A DNA stretch of 64,000 bases from Mycobacterium paraseoulense. Its GTDB lineage: Bacteria > Actinomycetota > Actinomycetes > Mycobacteriales > Mycobacteriaceae. The translations under genes were made by a program, and so were the position numbers. This document shows positions 17,158 to 25,566 of the stretch, piece by piece (the stretch's first letter is position 1; the number at the start of each line of letters is the position of its first letter). Location of the stretch: the NCBI RefSeq assembly GCF_010731655.1, contig NZ_AP022619.1, positions 682,001 through 746,000 on the forward strand. Direction: 5' to 3'. The notes beneath the pieces were generated by a model. The model saw nothing but the letters and a program-made list of their open reading frames with translations, had not been told where the DNA came from and searched no databases.

Positions 17158-18564
17158 GTGACAACTGCCGTGAAGAGGATTGGGGAGTCACCGCTTTCCC
17201 GCCTGGGGGAACAAGAACTGGAAAAGCTCGCGAAGGAATTCGACGCGATCCACGACGAGGTGTTCGCCGATCTCGGCGATCGCGACCGCCGTTACATCAA
17301 GAACGTGATCTCGGCGCAACGGCAGATCGTGGTGGCCGGCCGGGTGCTGTTGCTGGCGTCCCGCTCGAAGACCGCGTGGCTGCTGGGCACCGCCTGCCTT
17401 TCCATGGCCAAGATCTTGGAAAACATGGAGATCGGCCATAACGTGATGCACGGGCAATGGGACTGGATGAACGATCCCGACATCCATTCCTCGGTATGGG
17501 ACTGGGACACGGCGTCGACCGCCGAGTCGTGGAAGCACTCCCACAACTACATCCATCACACCTTCACGAACATCCTCGGCAAGGACAAGGATCTCGGCTA
17601 CGAGATCATGCGCATCGACCCCAACCAGAAGTGGGCCCCGCGCTACCTGGGCCAACCGATCTACAACCTGCTGCTGACGATCCTGTTCGAGTGGGGCGTG
17701 GCCGTCCACGACATGGACATCGACGCGATACGTAAACGCGAGAAGCCGTGGTCGGAGGTGCGCAAGGACCTGCGCGGCATCGGCGTCAAGGCGCGCGCGC
17801 AGATCTACAAGGACTACCTCGGCTGGCCGGCCATCAGCGCCGGCGCCTTCGCGCTCACCCAGCTGGCTTTGCGCGGCCGGCTCGAGCAGCCGGCCAAGTC
17901 CCGGTTGGGCAGGAGGCTGCGCACGATATCCAACGGGGGCCGCATCGGTGCCGCGGCGACCTTCCTGGACAAGGTCGCTCCGGGCGTCGAGAGCACCTAC
18001 CTGCGCACGCTGGCCGCCGATGCGCTGGCAAACGTCGTCCGCAACGTGTGGGCGCACGCGATTATCTTCTGCGGCCACTTCCCGGATCAGGCCTATACGT
18101 TCACGCAGGAAGAAGTCGAGAACGAGACGCGCGGCGGTTGGTATGTACGCCAGTTGCTCGGCGCCGCGAACATCGAGGGCAGCCCGCTGTTCCACATCAT
18201 CAGCGGCAATCTCGGTTACCAAGTCGAACACCACCTCTACCCGGACATGCCGAGCAGTCGATACTCCGAGATCGCGCCGCAGGTCAAAGACATCTGTGAG
18301 CGCTACGAGCTCCCGTACAACTCGGGGCGGTTCGGGAAACAGTGGTTGATGGTGCACCGCAGCATCTTCCGCTTGGCCTTTCCCGGGGGAAAGCCGCGGC
18401 CGAAGCCCGGTCCCTACCACGGCAATGTCCATCGTCCCGACCCCGAGCGGCCCAGCGAGAGCGCCACGTTCCGCGACCGCGTCCCGGCCGAGCACCCGGC
18501 CGCGGGCCCCGAACACGAGGCCAGCGGCGTCGAGGTGCAGCCCCCGCCGCGGGGCAAGGACTGA
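17158..18564 (+). CDS. desA3: Membrane acyl-CoA delta-9 desaturase DesA3
   Basis: 468 residues. Three histidine boxes hold the di-iron site: HNVMH (about 95-99), HSHNYIHH (about 127-134) and QVEHHLYP (about 356), with membrane helices between. Together with the preceding reductase it is expected to make oleoyl-CoA from stearoyl-CoA at the inner membrane. M. tuberculosis DesA3 has about 427 residues; the extra length here lies in a Pro/Glu-rich tail after FPGGKPRPK that looks disordered. AAGGAG before GTG 17158 supports the start. In M. tuberculosis the N-terminus of DesA3 carries a degradation signal; whether this one does cannot be read from sequence. Confidence 0.93.
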   Translation: MTTAVKRIGESPLSRLGEQELEKLAKEFDAIHDEVFADLGDRDRRYIKNVISAQRQIVVAGRVLLLASRSKTAWLLGTACLSMAKILENMEIGHNVMHGQWDWMNDPDIHSSVWDWDTASTAESWKHSHNYIHHTFTNILGKDKDLGYEIMRIDPNQKWAPRYLGQPIYNLLLTILFEWGVAVHDMDIDAIRKREKPWSEVRKDLRGIGVKARAQIYKDYLGWPAISAGAFALTQLALRGRLEQPAKSRLGRRLRTISNGGRIGAAATFLDKVAPGVESTYLRTLAADALANVVRNVWAHAIIFCGHFPDQAYTFTQEEVENETRGGWYVRQLLGAANIEGSPLFHIISGNLGYQVEHHLYPDMPSSRYSEIAPQVKDICERYELPYNSGRFGKQWLMVHRSIFRLAFPGGKPRPKPGPYHGNVHRPDPERPSESATFRDRVPAEHPAAGPEHEASGVEVQPPPRGKD

Positions 18565-18674
18565 CGCTGCGGCACGTCGAGACCGGCGACATCACCATCC
18601 GGCCGACAGTCCAGGGCTAGCACCAAGTCGCGGGATCTGAACCATTTTCGTCGACCGCTCGTGCATGATCATCG

Positions 18675-20042
18675 ATGATGCAGCGCATCCGCAGATCCGA
18701 TAGCGAAGACACCGAGCCGACGGGTGATTCCGGCGGGTACGGGTTTCCGGTGCGGCTGTGGCGCGTGCTGGACGAGCACCCGCCCCCGGGCGTCGCGCGG
18801 GCGCAACGGTGGCGCAGCCCGCTCCGGGGGCCGTGGCTGACCTCCGTGTTCGGCGCGGTGCTGCTCGTGACGCTGCCGATCGTCGTCGTCACGGGCCTGC
18901 TGTCCTACATCGCCTACGGGCCGCGGTTGGGGCAGGCCATCCCCGGCGACGTCGGCTGGCTGAAGCTGCCGACGTTCGATTGGCCCACCAACCCGTCATG
19001 GCTCTACCGGTTGACCCAGGGACTGCACGTGGGGCTGGGGCTGGTGCTGATCCCGGTGGTGCTGGCCAAACTGTGGTCGGTGATACCCAGGCTGTTCGCG
19101 TGGCCGCCCGCCCGGTCCATTGCCCAGCTCCTGGAACGGGTTTCGCTGCTGATGCTGGTCGGTGGTGTCCTGTTCGAAATCGTCACGGGCGTGCTGAACA
19201 TCCAGTACGACTACGTCTTCGGCTTCAGCTTCTACACCGCGCATTACTTCGGCGCGTGGGTATTCATCGCCGGGTTCGTCGTGCATATCGCGATCAAGAT
19301 CCCGACCATGTGGTCGGGCCTGCGCTCGATCTCACCGCGCGACGTCCTGCGCACCGGGCGCGCCGCCACCACCGCCCAGGCGTGGGAACCGGACGGGCTG
19401 GTCGCCGCGGACCCGCGCCCGCCCACGATGAGCCGCCGAGGCGCCCTGGCCCTGGTGGGCGGCGGCGCGCTGTTCATGGCGGTCATCACCGCGGGCCAGA
19501 CCCTGGGCGGCTACGCGCGGCCGGCCGCGCTGCTGCTGCCGCGTGGGCGCACCCGTGGGGACGGGCCCAACGACTTCGAGATCAACCGGACCGCGGTGGT
19601 GGCCGGTATCTCCGCCGAAAACGCCGGTGAGCGCTGGCGCCTGACCTTGACTGGCGGCCCGGGCCAGGTGGTGCTCGATCGCGCCGCGCTGCTGGCCATG
19701 GCGCAGCACACTTCCGTGCTGCCGATCGCCTGCGTGGAGGGTTGGTCGACCACCCAAACCTGGAGCGGGGTGCGGCTGGCCGACCTGGCTCGCCTGGCCG
19801 GCGTGCCCGCACCGGAGTCGGCGCACGTCTCTTCGCTGGAGCGCGGGGGCGCGTTCGGCCGCGCGACGCTGCAGGGGAGCCAGGTGCTGCACCCCGACGC
19901 GCTGCTGGCCTTGCGCGTCAACGGTACCGACCTGTCCCCGGACCACGGCTTCCCGGCGCGCATCATCGTGCCCGCGCTGCCCGGGGTGCACAACACCAAA
20001 TGGGTGGAGTCCATCGACTTCCGGGTGGTAGGAAATGCCTAG
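18675..20042 (+). CDS. Membrane cytochrome b fused to a sulfite-oxidase-type molybdopterin domain
   Basis: 455 residues. The N-terminal half has about five membrane helices with candidate haem His (QGLHVGLGL; YTAHYFGAW; FVVHIAIKI), like cytochrome b561/MsrQ proteins. Then comes MSRRGALALVGGG (252-264), a twin-arginine-like motif before another hydrophobic segment. The C-terminal half is an oxidoreductase molybdopterin-binding domain with the Mo-ligand Cys353 in PIACVEGWS and DHGFPARIIVP. The layout joins what MsrQ and MsrP do as two proteins: quinol electrons to an exported Mo enzyme that may reduce oxidised methionine or a similar compound. It overlaps the next gene by eight bases. Substrate unproven. 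Confidence 0.82.
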   Translation: MMQRIRRSDSEDTEPTGDSGGYGFPVRLWRVLDEHPPPGVARAQRWRSPLRGPWLTSVFGAVLLVTLPIVVVTGLLSYIAYGPRLGQAIPGDVGWLKLPTFDWPTNPSWLYRLTQGLHVGLGLVLIPVVLAKLWSVIPRLFAWPPARSIAQLLERVSLLMLVGGVLFEIVTGVLNIQYDYVFGFSFYTAHYFGAWVFIAGFVVHIAIKIPTMWSGLRSISPRDVLRTGRAATTAQAWEPDGLVAADPRPPTMSRRGALALVGGGALFMAVITAGQTLGGYARPAALLLPRGRTRGDGPNDFEINRTAVVAGISAENAGERWRLTLTGGPGQVVLDRAALLAMAQHTSVLPIACVEGWSTTQTWSGVRLADLARLAGVPAPESAHVSSLERGGAFGRATLQGSQVLHPDALLALRVNGTDLSPDHGFPARIIVPALPGVHNTKWVESIDFRVVGNA

Positions 20043-20559
20043 CGCGCGAAAGGGTTTCGTAAGGGTCTACGGGTCCCGCCCGCTGCATCTGCTCATCCTG
20101 ATCGCCGGTTTCGCGCTCTTGGGCTATGTGGTGGCCACCATGAAGCCGGACGCGTTGTGGAACCCACCGGTGTGGTGGCAGTCGATCATCGTGTGGTTCG
20201 CCGCGGCCATCGTCGCCCACGACCTGGTGTTGTTCCCGGTCTATGCGTTTCTCGACGGGGTGCTGTCGCGGGGCGTCGCCCACCAAGCACCATCGCGCGT
20301 GCCGGTGGTCAACCACATCCGGATGCCCGCCCTGGGCGCCGGCCTGACGCTGCTGGTGTTCCTTCCCGGCATCATCAAGCAGGGCGCCCCCACGTACTCG
20401 GCCGCGACCGGTCAGACCCAGGACCCCTTCCTGGGGCGCTGGCTGCTGCTGACGGCGGCGATGTTCGGGGCCAGCGCCGTGGTTTACGCGGTCCGCGTGG
20501 CGACGGCGCATCGACACACCGAGGAAGCGGCCGACCTACATGTTGGCGATGATCTGTAG
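20035..20559 (+). CDS. Small integral membrane protein linked to the Mo/cytochrome b gene
   Basis: 174 residues with about four membrane helices (LLILIAGFALLGYVVA; WWQSIIVWFAAAIVAH; LGAGLTLLVFLPGI; LLLTAAMFGASAVVYAV). The start at 20035 overlaps the preceding gene by eight bases, which implies coupled translation and a shared role, perhaps as a membrane subunit. The C-terminal tail is acidic with His (HRHTEEAADLHVGDDL). I do not recognise a named family. Its last 24 bases overlap the end of the convergent SHOCT gene. Confidence 0.75.
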   Translation: MPSARKGFVRVYGSRPLHLLILIAGFALLGYVVATMKPDALWNPPVWWQSIIVWFAAAIVAHDLVLFPVYAFLDGVLSRGVAHQAPSRVPVVNHIRMPALGAGLTLLVFLPGIIKQGAPTYSAATGQTQDPFLGRWLLLTAAMFGASAVVYAVRVATAHRHTEEAADLHVGDDL

Positions 20560-20856
20560 ACGCTGGGCGCAGTACTCGGTGTCGGTGATGGCGCCCCGGG
20601 CGTGCAGATCCTCGAGTTGTTTGAGGCGGTCGTAAAGCGGCGGCTCGGGCCGGGGCATCGTTGCGCCCTTGGTGGTCCATCCCGCGCCCAGATCGATGAG
20701 CCGCAGCGCGAACAGCACACCGGCGCCGGTGATCGGCAAACCGAGATACAGCATCCACTCCAGTGGCACGCCCGCCCGGCTCAGCGCGAAATACCGCGTC
20801 AGCAGCACCAGCGCGAGCATCCCGCCGGCGAGCAGCACGACGACCTTGCTTTTCAT
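20536..20856 (-). CDS. Membrane protein with C-terminal SHOCT domain
   Basis: 106 residues with two membrane helices (VVVLLAGGMLALVLLT; LYLGLPITGAGVLFALRLI) and a C-terminal SHOCT motif, LKQLEDLHARGAITDTEY. SHOCT segments are short helical hairpins found at the ends of many unrelated membrane proteins and probably mediate binding to partners. GGAGG lies ten bases before ATG 20856 on this strand. It is convergent with, and overlaps, the preceding membrane gene, and is divergent from the two small secreted-peptide genes. Function unknown. Confidence 0.78.
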   Translation of the reverse strand: MKSKVVVLLAGGMLALVLLTRYFALSRAGVPLEWMLYLGLPITGAGVLFALRLIDLGAGWTTKGATMPRPEPPLYDRLKQLEDLHARGAITDTEYCAQRLQIIANM

Positions 20857-21050
20857 CCCCGGTGTACCTCCGTGTCGTTCGCTGCGGTCGGCAGCGGTGG
20901 TGAGCCGAGTCCAACCCACCCGCACCGCTACCGATCCCAAAGGGCGTCGGGCGACTTCACCGTCGGGGGCGGCCCTGGAAGGATCCTTGCGGACTTCTTG
21001 GAGTGTTCTTGGAGGCCGGGCGTGTCGGTACGCATCGTTCGGCACGCGAT

Positions 21051-21056
21051 TACAGT
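21051..21056 (+). promoter_or_regulatory. -10 box before first GLNCGC peptide gene
   Basis: TACAGT ends seven bases before GTG 21064. The second copy of the gene has TAGAGT (21393-21398) in nearly the same relation to its GTG, so the promoter seems to have been duplicated with the gene. Confidence 0.45.
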
Positions 21057-21063
21057 GGGAATC

Positions 21064-21357
21064 GTGGTCGATGGGCACGGACGGGCAGCGGCCGCGATGT
21101 GCGGCTTCGTGGCCGCACTTGTCTTCGCGCCGGGGAACATTGCGGGGACGCCGGCAACGGCAAATGCCTTGGCGCCGTCCACATCCTCATGGGGCCACGG
21201 AAGTGCCGTTGGGGCCGGGCTCCCCGGTTCTCCCTGCTTCATCGGCCTCAACTGCGGATGTGTTCAGCACTGTCAGCAGCCGCCACACCCCCGTCCTCCG
21301 AATGTTGCCGTGGATCCGCAGCGCCCCCCTCACGCGTCGGTGCCGCCGAATCCCTAG
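21064..21357 (+). CDS. Small exported Cys-motif peptide, copy 1 (GLNCGC family)
   Basis: 97 residues from GTG 21064. An N-terminal hydrophobic stretch AMCGFVAALVFAPG followed by an Ala-rich part looks like a signal peptide or signal anchor. The core is CFIGLNCGCVQHC (C-x5-C-x-C-x3-C) and the tail is Pro-rich (PPHPRPPNVAVDPQ). The core and tail match the next gene closely, so the two are tandem paralogues. I do not recognise a described family. Four closely spaced Cys in an exported peptide could form disulfides or bind a metal. GTG 21064 was chosen because it aligns with the start of the paralogue; the open frame runs further upstream without support. Confidence 0.6.
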   Translation: MVDGHGRAAAAMCGFVAALVFAPGNIAGTPATANALAPSTSSWGHGSAVGAGLPGSPCFIGLNCGCVQHCQQPPHPRPPNVAVDPQRPPHASVPPNP

Positions 21358-21392
21358 TCCCGCCGCGACATGCGTAGCCCGCGTCGAGTAAC

Positions 21393-21398
21393 TAGAGT
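21393..21398 (+). promoter_or_regulatory. -10 box before second GLNCGC peptide gene
   Basis: TAGAGT ends nine bases before GTG 21408; GGAGAG directly after it could act as a ribosome binding site if transcription starts upstream. Confidence 0.4.
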
Positions 21399-21407
21399 GG
21401 AGAGATC

Positions 21408-21716
21408 GTGAAGTATCGACAAGCCCGGTCCGTGACCGCGTTGTGCGGTGTTCTGGCGGCGCTTGTCGTCGCATTCGCATGGTCGCCCGGTGACGTGGCC
21501 CCAAGGGCATCGACCGCCGGTTCGTCCTCGAGTGTGACCCCCGCGCCCCCGACCCCGGGCGGCGCCCTGCCGGTGCAGCCCGCCGGCGGGGGCGGCTGCA
21601 TCATCGGCCTCAACTGCGGTTGCACCCGCAACTGCCACAAGCCCCGCCCGCGCCCACCGGACGTCGCGGGCGACCCGCAACACGCCGCGCCCGCACCCGC
21701 CCCGCAGGACCCCTAG
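21408..21716 (+). CDS. Small exported Cys-motif peptide, copy 2 (GLNCGC family)
   Basis: 102 residues from GTG 21408. A better signal peptide than copy 1: basic MKYRQAR, hydrophobic VTALCGVLAALVVAFAW, then a small-residue region with a likely cut near VAPRA. A Ser/Pro/Gly-rich spacer leads to CIIGLNCGCTRNC and a Pro-rich tail (KPRPRPPDVAGDPQ). Identity with copy 1 is concentrated in the Cys core and the first part of the tail, while the spacer is free to vary, which points to selection on the core. Fifty bases separate the two genes. Function unknown. Confidence 0.65.
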   Translation: MKYRQARSVTALCGVLAALVVAFAWSPGDVAPRASTAGSSSSVTPAPPTPGGALPVQPAGGGGCIIGLNCGCTRNCHKPRPRPPDVAGDPQHAAPAPAPQDP

Positions 21717-21751
21717 CGGGCATTGGCCAACACGGCCGCGGACGGCTTTCC

Positions 21752-21757
21752 TATCAT
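21752..21757 (+). promoter_or_regulatory. -10 box for leaderless ligase-aldolase-amidohydrolase operon
   Basis: TATCAT ends six bases before ATG 21764, and no ribosome binding site is present. This spacing fixes the start against the longer open frame that begins at 21620. Confidence 0.55.
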
Positions 21758-21763
21758 CTGCTC

Positions 21764-23371
21764 ATGGAGACCGCGGGCTCGCCGGCATTCACCGACGAGG
21801 ATTCGGCCCGGTTCCGAGCGGCCGGCTTTTGGTCTGACACGACTCTGTCGGACGCGGTGCGCCGCAACGCCGAACGGTCACCGGATCGTCTCGCCTACGT
21901 AGACCATTGCGGAACCGCGCTGACCTGGCGTGAATTCGACTGTGCCGCAACACGTTTAGCTGAACAGCTGGCCGGCGCGGGGATTTCGCCCGGTGACCGG
22001 GTGGCGGTGTGGCACGGCGACTCCGTCGCCCTGCACGTGCTCTTCGTGGCCGTCGAGCGCTGCGCGGCCGTCGTCGTCGGCATCGGCGCCCGGGCGGGCA
22101 CCCGTGAGGTCGCCGCGATACTGCGCGGCGCGCGGCCGAAGATCGTGATCAGCGATCGGCAACGCGGCGACGCGGCGGCGGCTGTCGCCGACGAGCTTTC
22201 GCTTCCCGCCCTGGGCTTGAGCGCCGACGCCGGCGCGCCGCGACTGGACGTCCCCGTGCGGCCCAGGCCGCTGGCCGACGGAATCCGACTGGGTCCCGAC
22301 GACGTCTTCCTCATCAACTCCACCTCCGGGACCACGGGCCTGCCCAAGTGCGTGGTGCACACCCAGAATCGTTGGCACTACTTTCACCAGAAGGCCGTCG
22401 CCAACGGCCGGCTGACGCCGGCAGACGTCTTCCTGCCCGTCATCCCGACGCCGTTCGGCTTCGGGCTGTGGACCAGCCACACCACGCCGATCTATCTCGG
22501 CGCCACCGCGGTCATCCTGGACCGGTTCAGCACGGGGGCGACCTGCGAGGCCATATCAGAGCATCGGGTCAGCGTATTGTGTTGCGTCAGCACGCAATTG
22601 ACCATGCTCATCGCCGATCCGGCGACCCGCCGCCACGACCTGAGCTCGCTGCGGGTCGTGTTCACCGGGGGCGAGGCGCTGCCGTACCGACCCGCCGCCG
22701 AGTTCGAGGAACTCACCGGCGCGAAGATTCTGCAGTTCTACGGCTCGAACGAAACCGGGCTGCTCAGCGCCACGACGGTGGACGACCCGCGCGAACGCCG
22801 GCTACGCACCGGCGGCCGGATCGTCCCCGAGATGGCGGTGCGGCTGTTCGACGGGGACCGGGACGTCACCGAGACGGGACGGGGACAGCCGGCGTGCCGC
22901 GGCCCGGCGACCAGCCTGGGCTATCTGGGCGGGACCGATCACGACAAGCTGTTCACCCGGGACGGGTGGATGCGCATGGGCGACATCTGCGAAATCGACG
23001 CCGACGGATATCTGACGGTCACCGGGCGGACCTCGGATTTCATCCTGCGCGGCGGCAAGAACATCAGCGCGACCCAGGTCGAGGACGCCGTCGCGACCCA
23101 CCCCGCCGTCGCGGTTGCCGCGGCGGTCGCGATGCCCGACCCGGTGTTCGGGGAAAAGGTCTGCCTCTACGCCGAACTCGTCGACTCGGCCACCGTGGAC
23201 CTGCCCGAGCTGACCGAACACCTGCTGGCGCTGGGGGTGTCCAAGGAGCTGCTGCCCGAACGGCTCATCGTGGTCGACGAGCTTCCGCGATCGTCCGGCG
23301 GGAAGGTTGCCAAAGGCCGGCTCCGCGAGGATATTCGAGCCAGAATGGAGGCCGGTCATGAACGCTCCTGA
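21764..23371 (+). CDS. AMP-dependent acyl/aryl-CoA ligase
   Basis: 535 residues. Motifs: INSTSGTTGLPKCVVH (P-loop), FYGSNETGLLS, WMRMGDICEIDADGY, GRTSDFILRGGKNIS and the catalytic Lys in SSGGKVAKGRL. Overall form is like medium-chain or aromatic acid ligases such as benzoate- or cyclohexanecarboxylate-CoA ligases. It heads a three-gene operon and overlaps the aldolase gene by 14 bases. The natural acid cannot be named. A leaderless promoter suggests tight transcription from the ATG. Confidence 0.88.
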   Translation: METAGSPAFTDEDSARFRAAGFWSDTTLSDAVRRNAERSPDRLAYVDHCGTALTWREFDCAATRLAEQLAGAGISPGDRVAVWHGDSVALHVLFVAVERCAAVVVGIGARAGTREVAAILRGARPKIVISDRQRGDAAAAVADELSLPALGLSADAGAPRLDVPVRPRPLADGIRLGPDDVFLINSTSGTTGLPKCVVHTQNRWHYFHQKAVANGRLTPADVFLPVIPTPFGFGLWTSHTTPIYLGATAVILDRFSTGATCEAISEHRVSVLCCVSTQLTMLIADPATRRHDLSSLRVVFTGGEALPYRPAAEFEELTGAKILQFYGSNETGLLSATTVDDPRERRLRTGGRIVPEMAVRLFDGDRDVTETGRGQPACRGPATSLGYLGGTDHDKLFTRDGWMRMGDICEIDADGYLTVTGRTSDFILRGGKNISATQVEDAVATHPAVAVAAAVAMPDPVFGEKVCLYAELVDSATVDLPELTEHLLALGVSKELLPERLIVVDELPRSSGGKVAKGRLREDIRARMEAGHERS

Positions 23372-24131
23372 CGCCCGCCGGGGCGGCCTGGAAGTCTGGG
23401 CGCCGTCGGTGGTTCCTCCGATCGGTGTCGAGCTCTCCAACGAGCAGGCGCTCGCCGTGGCCTTCCGCCACCTGGCCGGCATCGGATTCGCCGAGAACAT
23501 GGCGGGACACATCACCTGGCAGCCGGACGGTCGCACGGAGATGCTCGTCAACCCGTGGGGGCTGTGGTGGCAGGAGATGACCGCGTCCGACATCTGCGTG
23601 GTCGACGCCGATGCGCGGGTGCTGCGCGGCCGCTGGGACGTCACCCCGGCAATCCACATTCACACCGAGCTGCACCGCGTCCGCGCCGACGCCCGGGTGG
23701 TCATCCACAACCATCCCTACTACGTCTGCGTGCTCGCGGCGCTGGGCAGGCTGCCCGAATTGGTGCACCAAACCGGCTCGCTCTTCCTCGACGACCTGTG
23801 CCTGGTCGACACCTACGACGGCGAGGTCGACAGCCCCGCGCGCGCGGCGGAACTGGCGGCCCGCATCGGCACCGCCAACCTGACCATCCTGGCCAACCAC
23901 GGCGTCATCGCGACCGGCCGCAACCTGGCCGAGGCCGTCTACCGGGCGGCGTCGATCGAACGCGTATGCAAACTGGCCTACGACGTGCTGCTCACCGGCA
24001 TCGAGCCGATGGCCATGAAGTGGTCGGACATGGCCGGCATGCAGCGGTCGCTCGTCGAACGCGCGGCCGACGTGTACTGGGCGGGGGCGGCCAGAATGAC
24101 CATCAAGGCCGATCCCGGCGTGCTCACGTGA
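23358..24131 (+). CDS. Class II aldolase/adducin-like protein
   Basis: 257 residues. Zinc-ligand His are seen in HIHTELHR, VIHNHPYY and ANHGVIATG, as in fuculose-phosphate aldolase and related decarboxylases. GGAG seven bases before ATG 23358 supports the start within the end of the ligase gene. The substrate loop differs from sugar-phosphate aldolases, and the neighbours (CoA ligase, amidohydrolase) suggest a non-sugar hydroxy or keto acid. Cytosolic. Relatives are often annotated only as class II aldolase. Confidence 0.82.
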   Translation: MNAPDARRGGLEVWAPSVVPPIGVELSNEQALAVAFRHLAGIGFAENMAGHITWQPDGRTEMLVNPWGLWWQEMTASDICVVDADARVLRGRWDVTPAIHIHTELHRVRADARVVIHNHPYYVCVLAALGRLPELVHQTGSLFLDDLCLVDTYDGEVDSPARAAELAARIGTANLTILANHGVIATGRNLAEAVYRAASIERVCKLAYDVLLTGIEPMAMKWSDMAGMQRSLVERAADVYWAGAARMTIKADPGVLT

Positions 24132-24183
24132 GCGGCACCGTCGCCCCACACGCAACGACCCCGTCCGGCAAGGAGATTGACGA

Positions 24184-25452
24184 GTGAAATCGATCGACGA
24201 GCTGGCCGCCGACCTGAACTTCACCACCGCCAAGACCGGCGGGCAACGCTCGGTCACCTTCCTGCCGGACCCGCCGCGGGCGCCCCGGCGCTACACGGTG
24301 ATCTCGGTCGACGACCACATCGTCGAACCGCCGGACACCTTCACCGGGCGACTGCCGCGCAAGTTCGCCGACCGGGCGCCCAAAGTCGTCGAGACCGCGG
24401 GCGGGGGACAGACCTGGGTCTACGACGGCCGGGAACTGCCCAACGTCGGATTCAACGCCGTCGTCGGCCGCCCGGTTGCGGAGTACGGCTTCGAACCGGT
24501 CCGGTTCGACGAAATGCGCAGGGGCGCTTGGGATATCGACGAGCGCGTCAAGGACATGGACCTCAACGGCATCTACGCCTCGCTCAATTTCCCGTCCTTT
24601 CTGCCCGGGTTCGCCGGCCAGCGGCTGCAGCAGGTGACCACCGACCGCGACCTGGCGCTGGCGTCGGTGCGCGCGTGGAACGACTGGCACCTCGAGGTGT
24701 GGGCGGGCTCCTATCCCGAACGGATCATTCCCTGCCAGCTGCCCTGGCTGCTGGATCCGGAGCTCGGCGCGCAAATGATCTACGAGAACGCCGAGCGTGG
24801 CTTCCACGCGGTGACGTTCAGCGAGAACCCGGCGATGCTGGGGTTGCCGAGCATCCACTCCGGGCACTGGGACCCGATGATGGCGGCGTGCGCCGAGACG
24901 GACACGGTCGTGAACCTGCACATCGGCTCGTCGGGGTCCTCGCCGTCCACCACCGACGACGCGCCGCCGGACGTGCAGGGCGTGCTGTTTTTCGCCTACG
25001 CCATCTCGGCGGCGGTCGACTGGCTGTATTCCGGCCTGCCCAGTAGGTTCCCCAGCCTGAAGATCTGTTTGTCGGAGGGCGGAATCGGCTGGGTCGCCGG
25101 GCTGCTGGATCGCCTCGACCACATGCTCAGCTATCACGCGATGTACGGCACCTGGCAGGCGCTGGGCGAAAGCCTGACGCCCGCGGAGGTTTTCACCCGT
25201 AACTTCTGGTTCTGCGCCGTGGAGGATAAATCGTCGTTTGTGCAACGCGACCGGATCGGCGTCGACAACATCATGCTGGAGGCCGACTACCCGCATTGCG
25301 ACTCCACCTGGCCGCATACCCAGCAGACGATCCACGAACAGATCGGCGACCTGCCCGCGGACGTGATCCGTAAGTTCAGTTGGGAGAACGCCTCTCGCCT
25401 GTACCGCCACCCGGTGCCGGCAGCGGTGCAGCGCGACCCCGAGGCGTTCTAG
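24184..25452 (+). CDS. Amidohydrolase 2 family protein (ACMSD-like metal enzyme)
   Basis: 422 residues from GTG 24184, with AAGGAG eight bases upstream. The N-terminal metal motif appears as SVDDHIVEPPDTF (DxH variant), with a later His in VVNLHIGSSG and the C-terminal Asp in MLEADYPHCDSTW. This is the TIM-barrel amidohydrolase group that includes amidases and non-oxidative decarboxylases. It ends an operon with a ligase and a class II aldolase. A second member of the family occurs at 52277, in another operon. Reaction not predictable; C-C or C-N bond cleavage next to a carboxylate is typical. Confidence 0.85.
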   Translation: MKSIDELAADLNFTTAKTGGQRSVTFLPDPPRAPRRYTVISVDDHIVEPPDTFTGRLPRKFADRAPKVVETAGGGQTWVYDGRELPNVGFNAVVGRPVAEYGFEPVRFDEMRRGAWDIDERVKDMDLNGIYASLNFPSFLPGFAGQRLQQVTTDRDLALASVRAWNDWHLEVWAGSYPERIIPCQLPWLLDPELGAQMIYENAERGFHAVTFSENPAMLGLPSIHSGHWDPMMAACAETDTVVNLHIGSSGSSPSTTDDAPPDVQGVLFFAYAISAAVDWLYSGLPSRFPSLKICLSEGGIGWVAGLLDRLDHMLSYHAMYGTWQALGESLTPAEVFTRNFWFCAVEDKSSFVQRDRIGVDNIMLEADYPHCDSTWPHTQQTIHEQIGDLPADVIRKFSWENASRLYRHPVPAAVQRDPEAF

Positions 25453-25530
25453 CCGCGTCAGTGGGTGACCAGCCCCGCGGAGAAGACACGTGCCAACGCT
25501 GAGGCTGTTCCACGACGGCCCCCGCCGTAT

Positions 25531-25558
25531 ACTACGTTCAGTATGTACTTAACGTAGT
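25531..25558. promoter_or_regulatory. Perfect palindrome before the MarR gene, likely auto-operator
   Basis: ACTACGTT (25531-25538) and AACGTAGT (25551-25558) form eight-base arms around twelve bases. The right arm touches the GGAGG ribosome binding site of the MarR gene, so a bound dimer would block both transcription and translation start. Typical placement for MarR self-control. Confidence 0.65.
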
Positions 25559-25566
25559 GGAGGATC

